This document shows positions 8,788-18,000 of a DNA stretch of 46,089 bases, piece by piece. The stretch's first letter is position 1; each line of letters opens with the position of its first letter. Origin of the DNA: CAYTOF01 sp964439435 (GTDB lineage: Bacteria; Bacillota; Clostridia; Oscillospirales; QAMX01). The notes beneath the pieces were generated by a model. The model was not told the origin of the DNA and searched no databases. It worked only from the letters and a program-made list of their open reading frames with translations. The stretch spans positions 1 through 46,089 of the forward strand of contig CAYTOF010000009.1 of the NCBI GenBank assembly GCA_964439435.1, read 5' to 3'. A program made the translations under genes and the position numbers.

Positions 8788-8863
8788 AATGTGGAGTTTT
8801 CATCGGCAAGAGTTGCCGAGGTATTTTAAATACTGTAAAATGCTAATGGGTGAGCAATAAAGT
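8788..8863 (+). pseudogene. Remnant of the 3' end of the glycosidase gene
   Basis: AATGTGGAG and CATCGGC, then GTTGCCGAGGTATTTTAAATACTG, match the last codons and trailer of the glycosidase gene (6812-6905) with about 50 bases missing in the middle. It is the left end of duplication unit B and cannot encode a protein on its own. Confidence 0.75.
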
Positions 8864-8901
8864 AAAACAGACAGCGGAAAACACCGTTGTCTGTTTTGTT
8901 C
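8864..8901. terminator. Bidirectional terminator, copy B
   Basis: Same stem as at 6928-6971 (ACAGACAGCGG and CCGTTGTCTGT), here serving the lipoprotein gene at 8921-9997 on the minus strand. Confidence 0.8.
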
Positions 8902-8920
8902 ATACTCGTATTTGTGCAGG

Positions 8921-9997
8921 TTATTTACTGATTCTAAATTCGGCAGTTATTATCTCGGTGCCCTCTGCGTCTTTAATCACACAACGAAAATTGTCGAAGT
9001 AAATCCATGAATTTGTAGTGCCGGGCCTTAAAGAGAGAGTGCTTGTTTTGCTCCCGGCATATTCACCTCCATCTGTTATATCAAAAAATGTGCCTCCGCC
9101 CTTCTGGATTTGCCATCTATATGTATAGGGTGGTTTTCCGCCCATAACATTGACGCTAATATGCGCTGTTTTGCCTATTGCAATAGATTGAGAAACAGGT
9201 TGCCTGGTGATGAGAAGGGGAGCTCCTACTTCAACTTCGTTGGAGATAACGTATTCTCCGTCACTGTCGGTGATTTTGCATCTCAACTTTTCGTGGTAGA
9301 CCGAGAACGATGAAGAGGAACCGTCAACGAACAATTCTAAAGTTTTTGTTCCGCTTGAAGAAAACACGTTATTGTCTTTGAGGTCACTCCAAAAGCCTTG
9401 GCTCTCACTTTGCCATTGATAAGTGTAGGGAGCTCTGCCTCCGGTGACTACGACTGTTATTGTGCCCAAGGTATATAGCTCCAGCCTGCTGATGGACTGT
9501 GGCTGGGTTTTGATAGACAGTGCTGTTGCTGTTGTGCTCTTGGTTTTCGTCGTGACTTTAGTTGTCGTGGTGTTTGTTGTCTTTTTTGTCGTTGTAGTGC
9601 TCTTTGTTGTTGCCGTTGTGGCTTTCGTCGTTGTTGTGCTTGGGGTTGTGGGGTTGGTTATGGTTGTGGTTGCTTTGGTTGTCGTGGTAATTGTGGTGCT
9701 CTTTGTTGTTGTGTTTGTGGTTGTAGAGGGAGGCTCCGTTGAAGTTGTTGTTTCGACAGGGCTGTCATCGGATGTGGTGATGTCGGTCATTGATGTGGTG
9801 TCAACGGGCGCTGTGGTACCTGTCCACACCACTGTTTCGCCGAGAGCTGTGGTGTGATCACTTTCAGGGGTGCTTAAAGTTGTTGTATCCGTACCTTTTT
9901 CTGTTATGTCTGCATTGCCGAGTTCGATACCGCAGGCTGCTGTCAAAAGCAGTGAAAATGTCAAAACAACAATTAAAAAGGCTTTTATAGATCTCAT
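8921..9997 (-). CDS. Thr-rich cell-surface lipoprotein with two Ig-like domains (copy B)
   Basis: A 358-residue paralogue of the protein at 6987-7997. A type II signal peptide ends in the lipobox LTAAC near residue 21. A Thr-dominated linker (about 60-165) is longer than in copy A, consistent with expansion or contraction of ACN codon runs. Two Ig-like domains follow (GGRAPYTYQWQSE and GGKPPYTYRWQIQ), each closing with an RC.I.D motif. The ATG at 9997 follows GGAGAA, as in copy A; a longer reading from 10045 has no signal-peptide logic. It is likely displayed on the cell surface. It has its own promoter block upstream at 10247-10311. Function unknown; a binding or adhesion role would be inference only. 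Confidence 0.85.
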   Translation of the reverse strand: MRSIKAFLIVVLTFSLLLTAACGIELGNADITEKGTDTTTLSTPESDHTTALGETVVWTGTTAPVDTTSMTDITTSDDSPVETTTSTEPPSTTTNTTTKSTTITTTTKATTTITNPTTPSTTTTKATTATTKSTTTTKKTTNTTTTKVTTKTKSTTATALSIKTQPQSISRLELYTLGTITVVVTGGRAPYTYQWQSESQGFWSDLKDNNVFSSSGTKTLELFVDGSSSSFSVYHEKLRCKITDSDGEYVISNEVEVGAPLLITRQPVSQSIAIGKTAHISVNVMGGKPPYTYRWQIQKGGGTFFDITDGGEYAGSKTSTLSLRPGTTNSWIYFDNFRCVIKDAEGTEIITAEFRISK

Positions 9998-10246
9998 AAA
10001 AATTCTCCGTTTCGTCTTATTTAAATGTGCGGCTGCCATTGCCATTCCAATCTAAATATAATGCCGCCGGTCTCTTTAGCCTATGGCCGATAGGGTTGAT
10101 AATTGCAAAATTTTATTCAATTTGGTGCTATATAAACTTATGCCTTTTATGACATCATATATGCAAACTCCCTTCTTGTCATTTGAGATTGAAGTGTTTT
10201 CAAAGCTTGAAATAAATCAGGATACATTTTTTAAAACAACTTTGTA

Positions 10247-10311
10247 ATTATACCATAAAACTAAACAATATAACGAAGAATTCACAAAAAAATACTACTA
10301 AATTTAGTAGT
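10247..10311 (-). promoter_or_regulatory. Promoter plus perfect 18-bp palindrome upstream of lipoprotein B
   Basis: TATAAT on the minus strand (10252-10247) with a weak -35 TCGTTA (10276-10271), spacing 18. Upstream is the perfect palindrome ACTACTAAATTTAGTAGT (10294-10311), probably a site for a dimeric regulator. The rest of 9998-10460 shows no gene. Confidence 0.55.
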
Positions 10312-10460
10312 GTCAAAAACGGGAATATTTGTTTCGAATTGTTCGAATTTTCGAGGATTTTGTTGAAAACACGGCATTCCGCTGTTATTATATGGGCGAT
10401 ATCCTTGATAGAGATGTAAAAAGAGGTGAAAGCAAAGGCAAAAAAGCATAAAAAGGGGCG

Positions 10461-10694
10461 GTGAGGGCGTTGCACTGGATGGCCCGGAACAAAAACGGCA
10501 AGACAGACCCGACAGACATCGAAATCAGCCTTGCAACCGAGAGTGATGAAAATGCCGAGCCTGAAAACAAAACAAAAGGCAGCGGTTGCGAATGTTTTAC
10601 AGCCGCGCTATCTCTTGTCATAGTGGTTTTCTTTGCCGTTTTGTTTATCTTGCTGATGCTTTGGGCTAAATTTGAGCGAAAAGATATAATATGA
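10461..10694 (+). CDS. Small single-pass membrane protein
   Basis: Up to 77 residues. It has a charged, Asp/Glu/Lys-rich N-terminal half, a short Gly-Cys patch (GSGCECF), one strong membrane segment of about 24 residues (LSLVIVVFFAVLFILLML) and a short charged tail. Possible starts are GTG 10461, TTG 10470 and ATG 10479; GGTGAGGG at 10460-10467 suits the ATG best. It sits alone between divergent or convergent minus-strand genes and is followed by a strong hairpin. No family is recognised. The clear membrane segment and a terminator at its end support a real gene. Confidence 0.5.
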   Translation: MRALHWMARNKNGKTDPTDIEISLATESDENAEPENKTKGSGCECFTAALSLVIVVFFAVLFILLMLWAKFERKDII

Positions 10695-10703
10695 GAAAAG
10701 AAA

Positions 10704-10740
10704 AGCCCATAAATTGCGGAGTCTCCGTAATTTATGGGCT
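10704..10740. terminator. Strong terminator hairpin
   Basis: AGCCCATAAATT.CGGA pairs with its complement across a 4-base loop (about 16 pairs, one mismatch). On the minus strand TTTTCTTTTCTC follows, so it best ends the minus-strand gene remnant; on the plus strand it closes the small membrane protein gene. Confidence 0.8.
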
Positions 10741-10777
10741 GATTTGTGCTTTATGATAACAGGGATTATGGCAAAGT

Positions 10778-11056
10778 TTAGTCAAAAGTGATGGAGTATT
10801 CTAAAATCGTGCGGTGTTCTTCTTCAGCTTTTTTGACAAAAGTTGCTCCACTGGTGCAATTTATGCTCTCCAAGGCAAGCTTGATGTCTCCTTGGCTTTC
10901 TTTTCGTATTCCGGAGCTCTGGCCGTAGTGAATGCTGTAGGTTTTGGATTTGATTGTATTTGAGCTATCTTGATCCATCCTCATGGTAATCAACGCATTT
11001 ATATTGCTGTCGTTTTTAAAATAAACAAGCTTTGGGCGAACAGGGGTAGAGCTGCC
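10778..11056 (-). pseudogene. 3' fragment of a gene truncated at the repeat
   Basis: An open frame of 92 codons begins directly after a TAA at 11059-11057, where the 420-bp repeat starts, and ends at a normal stop before a terminator. The first codons read GSSTPVRPKLVYFKNDSN and join smoothly to the later part, so the sequence was once the C-terminal end of a larger protein. The only start codons (TTG 10993 and ATGs just after) lie inside the conserved-looking part and lack a ribosome binding site. The C-terminus has an alternating hydrophobic pattern (TILEYSITFD) suggesting a beta-rich domain. No family is recognised. Confidence 0.5.
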
Positions 11057-11058
11057 TT

Positions 11059-11478
11059 AGAAAAATTCAATCTGATTTTATTCTTAGAACATAATTCATT
11101 AAATATACCATGAAAGCAAGTGAAATGGCAAAGAAATCACGGCTAACTTTAGTAGTATAAAAAAGGAGATCTGGTAATGTATTTACAAGCCTATTTATAC
11201 AAATTAAGATACAGTATCTTTCTATTGCTTCTTTGGCAGATGATGCAAAAAGATAGTAAAATCTTTTTCATACAACACATACCTACGCCTCATCGAATGC
11301 TTTTATAACTCTACGGACTGAGCATTGTCGAAATACAATCACTTTCATTATTATATTGCAGGCAAAATCAGGCGATATAATGATGCTGCATACTTTTTAG
11401 AGTGTGTATAAAAAGTTAAAAAAGCCTCATTTCATTTCAAACAAAATAATCCAGCCTTACTTTATTTACAAAGGATTT
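11059..11478. repeat. 420-bp intergenic repeat, copy 2
   Basis: Partner of 8372-8787. Shared landmarks are the 5' word AGAAAAATTCAATC, the hairpin AAAAAGAT/ATCTTTTT, CAGGCGATATAATGATGCT, and the 3' word TTTATTTACAAAGGA. Its left edge coincides with the break in the gene fragment at 10778-11056. Confidence 0.85.
11102..11156 (-). promoter_or_regulatory. Third copy of the promoter-palindrome module
   Basis: TTGCCA (11131-11126) and TATATT (11107-11102) with 18-base spacing on the minus strand. A decayed palindrome (11139-11156) lies seven bases upstream. It now points into the truncated gene at 10778-11056. Confidence 0.5.
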
Positions 11479-11782
11479 AATGATATAATATATAAAAAAC
11501 ATTTAAAATGAACGAGAGAGCGTGTTATTTAACAATAATACACAAGTTTCTGTATTAACGGTTGAACGAAAAATGATCAAAAAAACACATATGGGATGTA
11601 AGAAATCAAGAAATAATCATTCCAAAATTATATCACAGAAAAAATGTGTATTGGATTTGTCTAATTATATAAGCCTTCAAGCTTTTTGAATGTTTATTCG
11701 GTAGCACTTTGTATTTAATCTAATGTCCGTCTTATGGACCACTAAATATGATATGATATACGAGGAGAGGAGGAGATGACCT
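11479..11782 (+). promoter_or_regulatory. Gene-free A+T-rich region with the promoter of the phosphorothioation operon
   Basis: No gene is seen. Near the 3' end, TATGAT occurs twice (11747-11752 and 11752-11757), a plausible -10, but no good -35 lies 17 bases upstream. Instead there is a short inverted repeat GTCC-N7-GGAC (11725-11739) at that place. A non-consensus promoter would fit control by a regulator or by the sigma-like protein encoded at the end of the operon. The ribosome binding site AGGAGGAG is at 11769-11776. Confidence 0.45.
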
Positions 11783-13501
11783 TTGTGGTGTAGCAATTGT
11801 TGTAGAGAAACACATAATGAAAAATGTGAATATTGTGAAAGCTTAACTGAACATGACATACCTCTCGAAATATTTTGGTGTGAGGATTGCAATGTCCCAA
11901 TAATAAAATATGCAAACGATATCGATAAAAATTCATGCCCTTCTTGTCAGGCTGTAACCATGTATTTATGCGCTGACTTGAGGCCTGTATTTCCAGAAGA
12001 AAGATTACTTTTTGAGATCATTAAAGGGAAACCCCTCTCTTATTTAAATAGTAGTGTTTGGGCTGCTAACAACAGAATATATGTTGATGGTAAGTCTTTT
12101 GTAATGAGCAAAAAAGATTACTCAAAACTCACCACTAAAGAAATTCATGCGCAGCTTGAAAAGTATAAGGAGCAAAACAACTATGATAATTTCAATAAAA
12201 ATATTGCAAAATTTATTGAAATGAACAAACCAAGGCTCCACTATATAACTGATGAAGCTTATCAATTTATTGTTCAAGCAGCCTCTTCATATTCAAATGA
12301 AAATGTTGTTATATCTTTTTCCGGTGGTAAAGACTCCACTGTCACAGCCGATCTAACAGTAAGGGCGTTAAATGATCCTTCACTTGTACATATCTTTGGA
12401 AATACAACACTTGAGTTCCCAATGACATTAGAATATGTGGAGCGTTTTCGACAAGAGAATCCGAAGGCTATATTTAAGACTGCCATCAACCGAGATCAGG
12501 ATTTTTATGCTATGTGTGAAGACATTGGCCCACCAGCTCGGATGTTACGTTGGTGCTGTTCTATGTTTAAAACCGGACCAATCACGCGAGTGTTAAACAA
12601 TTTGTATCGTGATGAGGACATTCTAACATTTTACGGCATCCGCAAATCAGAATCAGTTAGTAGAAGTAAATATAATCGCTTCGAAGATGATGCAGAGGCC
12701 ATTAAGATACAAAAACAAAAAGTTGCATCCCCCGTCTTCTTATGGAAAGACATTGATATTTGGCTATACATCTTAGGAAAAAAAATAGATTTTAACGATG
12801 CATATCGTTTAGGATATGACCGTGTTGGATGTTGGTGCTGTCCAAATAATAATGATAGAGCACAATTTTTAGCACGAATTTATATGGAAAAGCAGTTTGA
12901 TGAATGGAGAACTTTTCTTGTGAAATTCGCAAAACGCATTGGGAAACCCGATGCAGAGGAATATATAGATTCAGGCGCATGGAAAGCAAGGCAAGGTGGT
13001 AATGGTGTCGAAGCAGCACAGGATGTAAAAATTCGATACACGAATTGTACTGCTGAGGAAAATGCAAAAGTTTACCAAGTTAACAGACCGATTGATGATA
13101 GTTTTATTGAACTATTTATTCCGTTTGGCAGAATTGCGCCGGAGTTAGGTCGTAAACTTATTAGCGAAACCATTGTAGTTGACCTAAAAACAAATGTGCC
13201 AATACTTTCAATTCAACCCTTTGCCCAAGAAGGGTTTGCATACTCAGTAAAAGTCAAAACAATGAATGTAGCTAAACATGATGACCTTCAGCGCATGATT
13301 GGATACCAAATTAAAAAATATAATGCTTGCCGCCGTTGTTTAAAATGCGAATCTCTTTGTCGATTTGGAGCAATCTCGATCACCGGTGGTATATATCATA
13401 TAAGTGATAGTAAGTGTAAGCGGTGTAAAATGTGTGTGACGGCAAAATACCTTGAAGGCGGCTGTATGATGGAAAAGTATCTTAGAACGAAAGGGCGATA
13501 G
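11783..13501 (+). CDS. sspD: SspD/DndC-like phosphorothioation sulfurtransferase (PAPS reductase fold) with zinc ribbon and ferredoxin domain
   Basis: This 572-residue protein probably activates the DNA phosphate and transfers sulfur in DNA phosphorothioation. The PP-loop VISFSGGKDSTVTADL (about 176-191) marks the ATP-pyrophosphatase/PAPS reductase fold. RWCCSMFK and VGCWCCPNN are Cys groups typical of DndC-like iron-sulfur proteins. Two extra parts stand out: an N-terminal zinc-ribbon region with four CxxC pairs (residues 3-55), and a C-terminal double-cluster ferredoxin with CRRCLKCESLC (about 515-525) and CKRCKMC plus a late Cys. The ferredoxin part could deliver electrons. The TTG start at 11783 follows AGGAGGAG by six bases; the overlapping ATG at 11776 meets a stop after five codons. 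First gene of a tightly packed operon, A+T-richer than the flanks. The role follows from the neighbouring DUF4007 and desulfurase genes. Confidence 0.85.
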   Translation: MWCSNCCRETHNEKCEYCESLTEHDIPLEIFWCEDCNVPIIKYANDIDKNSCPSCQAVTMYLCADLRPVFPEERLLFEIIKGKPLSYLNSSVWAANNRIYVDGKSFVMSKKDYSKLTTKEIHAQLEKYKEQNNYDNFNKNIAKFIEMNKPRLHYITDEAYQFIVQAASSYSNENVVISFSGGKDSTVTADLTVRALNDPSLVHIFGNTTLEFPMTLEYVERFRQENPKAIFKTAINRDQDFYAMCEDIGPPARMLRWCCSMFKTGPITRVLNNLYRDEDILTFYGIRKSESVSRSKYNRFEDDAEAIKIQKQKVASPVFLWKDIDIWLYILGKKIDFNDAYRLGYDRVGCWCCPNNNDRAQFLARIYMEKQFDEWRTFLVKFAKRIGKPDAEEYIDSGAWKARQGGNGVEAAQDVKIRYTNCTAEENAKVYQVNRPIDDSFIELFIPFGRIAPELGRKLISETIVVDLKTNVPILSIQPFAQEGFAYSVKVKTMNVAKHDDLQRMIGYQIKKYNACRRCLKCESLCRFGAISITGGIYHISDSKCKRCKMCVTAKYLEGGCMMEKYLRTKGR

Positions 13502-13504
13502 GCA

Positions 13505-14119
13505 ATGTTTTCAGAAAAGCAAAATAAATATAATATGCTTATTGAGAGATTTGAAAAAGCTAAATCAGAAGCCTTTCACTATGAGGCATTGTGGATACTT
13601 TTTGCCATTTTCGAAGATAGAACCTCATCATTTTTGAGATTGCTTGGTGTGTTTGGCAATAACAAAACAGATACTATAACGACAAAAAAAAGAGATGCTA
13701 ATTTTTTTGAAAATATATTTGAATTAACAACCACGTCGGATAAATGGTTTGACACATTATTTAAAAAGACTTCCAGGTTAAAAAAAATAGTTGAATGGGC
13801 AAACAAAACACAAGCTTCCGAATTCAAAATAGGAAAAAGCATTTTAAATGCATTAAATAAAAACGATAATCCTAAAAGAAAAAAGAAGCTAAAGGAGACA
13901 TTGAATAATCTTGATAAATGGCGAAAATCAAGAAATACATTAACCCACAATTTAATTGCAACCACCATTTTTACAGATGATAATTATCTAAAGAATTTAG
14001 TTGATGATGGTGAATGTATTTTTCGACAACTTGATTTTTTTATTGAAGAAGTAAGGGGAGTTCCTTACAATATGGAACTTGCAACAAAAAGAATGCATTC
14101 AATTAAAGAAGGTGGATAA
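13505..14119 (+). CDS. HEPN-like helical protein inside the Ssp operon
   Basis: A 204-residue, mostly helical, Lys-rich protein. Near residue 140 it has WRKSRNTLTHNL, containing R-x4-H (RNTLTH), the catalytic signature of HEPN RNases and of related MAE_28990/MA0092-like helical proteins found in toxin and defence loci. The rest has no recognisable domain. The ATG comes four bases after the sspD stop, and its TAA is immediately followed by the ATG of the DUF4007 gene, so it is part of the operon and translationally coupled. HEPN proteins are not part of the known SspABCD core. It may be an RNase effector, or a structural or antitoxin-like subunit. The HEPN assignment rests on one short motif and helical content, so it is moderate. 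Confidence 0.6.
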   Translation: MFSEKQNKYNMLIERFEKAKSEAFHYEALWILFAIFEDRTSSFLRLLGVFGNNKTDTITTKKRDANFFENIFELTTTSDKWFDTLFKKTSRLKKIVEWANKTQASEFKIGKSILNALNKNDNPKRKKKLKETLNNLDKWRKSRNTLTHNLIATTIFTDDNYLKNLVDDGECIFRQLDFFIEEVRGVPYNMELATKRMHSIKEGG

Positions 14120-15001
14120 ATGAAATTTCGTGCACATGATACATTTTTTATTCGAAAGGGTTGGTTGAGTAAAGGCATGAGAAATGTCATTGCTCATGAT
14201 GATGTTTTTATTAGTCGAGAAAATAACCCCATGGATGTTTTAGGAATTGGTGCCAACATGGTCAAAGCATTACGTTATTGGCTTGTTGCCGTAGGACTAA
14301 CCGAAGAACCCACATCGGGCAGGCGTGTTCAAACCCCAACAGAATTTGGCAATATTATATATGCTAATGACCCTTATTTTGAAGAAATGGGAACACTGTG
14401 GTTGTTACATTATCAACTGGTTAAGAGCAATCATGAAGCCACATCATGGTATTATCTTTTTAATGAGTTGAATATGAATGAATTTACACGAGATGACTTT
14501 GTCACTCAGATAAACAAATATTTGCGTAACAGTGATGAAGGAGAAAAACCGGAACGAACGCTTGAGGATGATTATAATTGTATTATCAATACATATGTCT
14601 CACGTATAAAATCTAATCCTGAGAAGGTTCAACCTGAAAGCAATATAGACTGCCCTCTGGGAGAGCTTGGATTGATTGATATAGCTAATAAGAAAGCGAA
14701 GATATATAGAAAAAGTGCACCGAAAAATGACACTTTGCATCCATTAATTTTGCTTGCTGTTATTATTGATCAAGCAAAAGGAGAAAAGTCAATAAGAATA
14801 TCATCCATACAAAATGATTTGGGAAATGCCGGCAAAGTGTTCAATTTGGATATTATCAGCTTGATAGCTTTGTTATACAAAATAGATATATTAGGGCACA
14901 TAAAAGTCATTCGAACGGCAGGGCTCGACATTATTCAAGTAGAGACAGACTGGACATTTCTTGAATGTGTACAAGAATACTATCTAGCAATTAACGGATG
15001 A
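14120..15001 (+). CDS. sspB: SspB-like DUF4007 protein
   Basis: A 293-residue protein of the DUF4007 family. It begins FRAHDTFFIRKGWLSKGM and continues DVLGIGANMVKALRYWL, which is the family signature. Internal segments DDFVTQINKYL and HPLILLAVIIDQ look like helix-turn-helix elements. In the Ssp system of Vibrio and other bacteria the DUF4007-containing SspB acts as the DNA nickase and partner of SspC and SspD in single-strand phosphorothioation; that role is transferred here by family. The ATG directly abuts the stop of the HEPN-like gene. The presence of this family beside a PAPS-reductase-fold protein is the strongest pointer to phosphorothioation. Confidence 0.8.
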   Translation: MKFRAHDTFFIRKGWLSKGMRNVIAHDDVFISRENNPMDVLGIGANMVKALRYWLVAVGLTEEPTSGRRVQTPTEFGNIIYANDPYFEEMGTLWLLHYQLVKSNHEATSWYYLFNELNMNEFTRDDFVTQINKYLRNSDEGEKPERTLEDDYNCIINTYVSRIKSNPEKVQPESNIDCPLGELGLIDIANKKAKIYRKSAPKNDTLHPLILLAVIIDQAKGEKSIRISSIQNDLGNAGKVFNLDIISLIALLYKIDILGHIKVIRTAGLDIIQVETDWTFLECVQEYYLAING

Positions 15002-15022
15002 TATCCCGCAGGAGAAGTGTTT

Positions 15023-18000
15023 ATGAACGATATAATTGATATAGTAAAAGGTTTCCAAACCTCTGTCAATATAGCCTATGATATAAATAACAATGATAAA
15101 GTAAAGGGATTTATCCCGACTATGTCATCGTTGGATGTAATAGAAGAGGTACTACTATCAACAGTGGCTTCGTCTACTCAACGAGCTAGAATCTTAATAG
15201 GTGCATACGGAAGAGGCAAATCACACATTGTTCTGGTTTTGATGTCGTTTTTATTTAGAAAAGACAAGAGCTTGTTGAATGAACTTTTATCTAAAATGAA
15301 AGCCCACAACAAAGAGCTTTATGAGTTTGCGATTGAATATTTAAACAGCAACCAAAAACTCTTTCCCATTATTGTTCGAGGAAGTAGCACGAGCCTAACC
15401 CAATCTTTTCTTGGAGCTGTTCAGCAGTCTCTAAATGAAGAAGGTTTTTCAGATCTTATGCCTGATACGCATTTTAAAGCCGCTAGCAATCAAATTGGAA
15501 AATGGAAGGACAACTATCCCGAGACATATAAAATCTTCACAAGGGCTATTAGTAAGCCCATAGATGATTTTGTTTTGGCTTTGAACGAGTACGATGTAAA
15601 AGCATATGATGAATTTGTTGAGATTTATCCGGAACTGACCTCAGGAAGCGTTTTCAATCCTTTTCTTGGCTTTGATATTGTAGAGCTGTATGAAAACATT
15701 ACTGACAAATTAAAAGAAAAAGGCTTCACAGGAATCTATGTTATTTATGATGAATTTAGCAAATATCTCGAATCTAGCATTTCTACAGCAAGTAACAGTG
15801 AAATAAAGCTATTACAGGATTTTGCGGAAAAATGTGATCGTAGCGGAAACAAGCAAATGCACTTAATGCTAATTTCGCATAAAGACATCGCGAACTATAT
15901 CGATAGTAATTTGCCTAAAGATAAGGTTGATGGATGGCGTGGAGTTTCCGGTAGATTTAAACACATCAACCTCCATAACAATTATTCTCAAATATACGAA
16001 GTTATTTCTACCGTCATTCGTAAAAACCCTGCAGAGTGGGGAAAATACAAAGAGAAACACAAAATTCGTTTTGAGGACTTAAAAGATAGATTTTCAAAAA
16101 ACCAACTACTTGATATAAATAATATGGGTGAAGTGACTAGTGCTGTTGAAGGATGCTATCCTCTACATCCCATTTCTACATTTATTTTGCCACGTCTTTC
16201 TGAAAAGGTAGCACAAAATGAAAGGACATTATTTACTTTTTTATCATCTGATGATAAATACACACTCCCAGCATTTTTAAAAACCACTCAAAGTGATTTC
16301 CCTATGCTCACGCCTGACTACATTTATGATTATTTTGAACCACTTTTTCGCAAAGAACCATATACAAGCGACGTATATAAAATTTTCAAGCTGACTTCCA
16401 GCGTATTGCTAAAATTAGAAGACTTGCCATTTCACTCGAAAATAATCAAAACTATTGCATTAATTTATCTTGTTGAACAATTTGAAAAACTACCGCCGGT
16501 TACGGATGTTATAATAGATGCTTTTCAGGATATAGTAGATAGTCCAAAAGAAATAAACGATGTTTTGAGTGAACTTATTGAAAAAGAATGCATTGTTTAT
16601 CTAAAAAGAAGTAATGGTTTCCTGAAGATCAAGAAAAGCAGTAGTGTTGATATACGCGAGGAAATCACAAAATACGTAAAGACACGATTAATTGATTCGA
16701 GTGTTACAGAAATTCTAAATGAATCATCGTTCGAAAATTATATGTATCCTACTGCATATAATGATAAAAATGAAATTACGCGTTATTTTGACTTTATCTT
16801 TATGAGCAGTGATGATTTTTGGTCTGTTGCTAATTGGGACAAACGCATTTCTGACATCGAGTCTGATGGAGCTGTTTATGCGATTATTCCCAAAGACCAA
16901 CAAGAAATAAAAAAACTTGAGGATTCTATTTTAAAAGAAACGGGACCTCATAATCGCATTGTTTTTGTGATACCTAAAAAGTATGTTAACATTGAAAAAG
17001 ATGTCGTGGAATATAAAGCAGTTACACACCTCAAATCGGAAATTCTTGACGATGAATTATTAAGTGATGAATATGACATATATATAGATGATTTGTCGGA
17101 AGTCGTTGGCAAATTCATTAGCTCATATACTCGTCCTGAGAGTGCAAGTGCTTCCTATTTTTATAATGGACAGAAATACAATTTTCGTCGCAAAGCACAA
17201 TTATCCAATCTTCTTTCAGAGATATGCACTCAGATTTTTTATCGTACTCCAATTGTAAATAATGAGTCGATTAACAAAAACATTCTACCAACAGTTGCTA
17301 TTAATAGTCGCTCGAAAATTCTTAACGGTTTGCTTGCTAATGAGCTTTCCCCGAATATTGGCCTTACTGGGACCGGGCAGGATGTTTCTATTATGCGCAG
17401 TACATTATTACAAACTGGCATAGTAGAAAATATTGGTGAAAACCCAACAATTAATTTAGAACCGGAAGATGAATTCATTCGCGATATGCTTGACGAAATC
17501 AAAAGCTTCTTTACAGAACAAGCTGGTAGTAAAGGTGGTACAAGCTTTAAAATATTATATGATACACTCACTCTGCATGAACATGGATTCGGCTTAAAGT
17601 CTGGTATCATACCCATTTACATCGCTGCGGTGTTGCATTTGTACAAAAAAAACATCGTCATTCTTTATAATGGTATGGAGACTAAAATAACAGCCGACTT
17701 GCTTAATGATGTAAACGAAGCCCCAGCAGACTACTCGGTTGTTCTAGAAGATTGGAGTGAAGATAAAGCAGAATATATGTCTCGTTTGGAAATTCTCTTT
17801 GGAGAGTATGTTGTTAAACGGGAAAAAGATTTTAATAGTTTCACTTACCTTTATTCTGCTATGGAGCGATGGTTCCTGTCATTGCCTAGGTATGCAAAAG
17901 AAATGACTGAAATATATAAAGCAAATGGTCGTTCTGAGGTTATTAATAAAGCAAAGACGAAGTTCATATCAAACTTCAGACAATTGAATGTGAATCCAAG

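Larger units (their letters stand above)
8788..11478. repeat. Tandem duplication, unit B
   Basis: The second unit has the same order as unit A: glycosidase tail, terminator, lipoprotein gene, promoter block. It carries extra DNA at about 10320-11058 (a small membrane protein gene and a gene fragment), lying between two partial copies of the promoter block. Recombination between such copies would delete the middle, which may explain why unit A lacks it. Confidence 0.7.
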
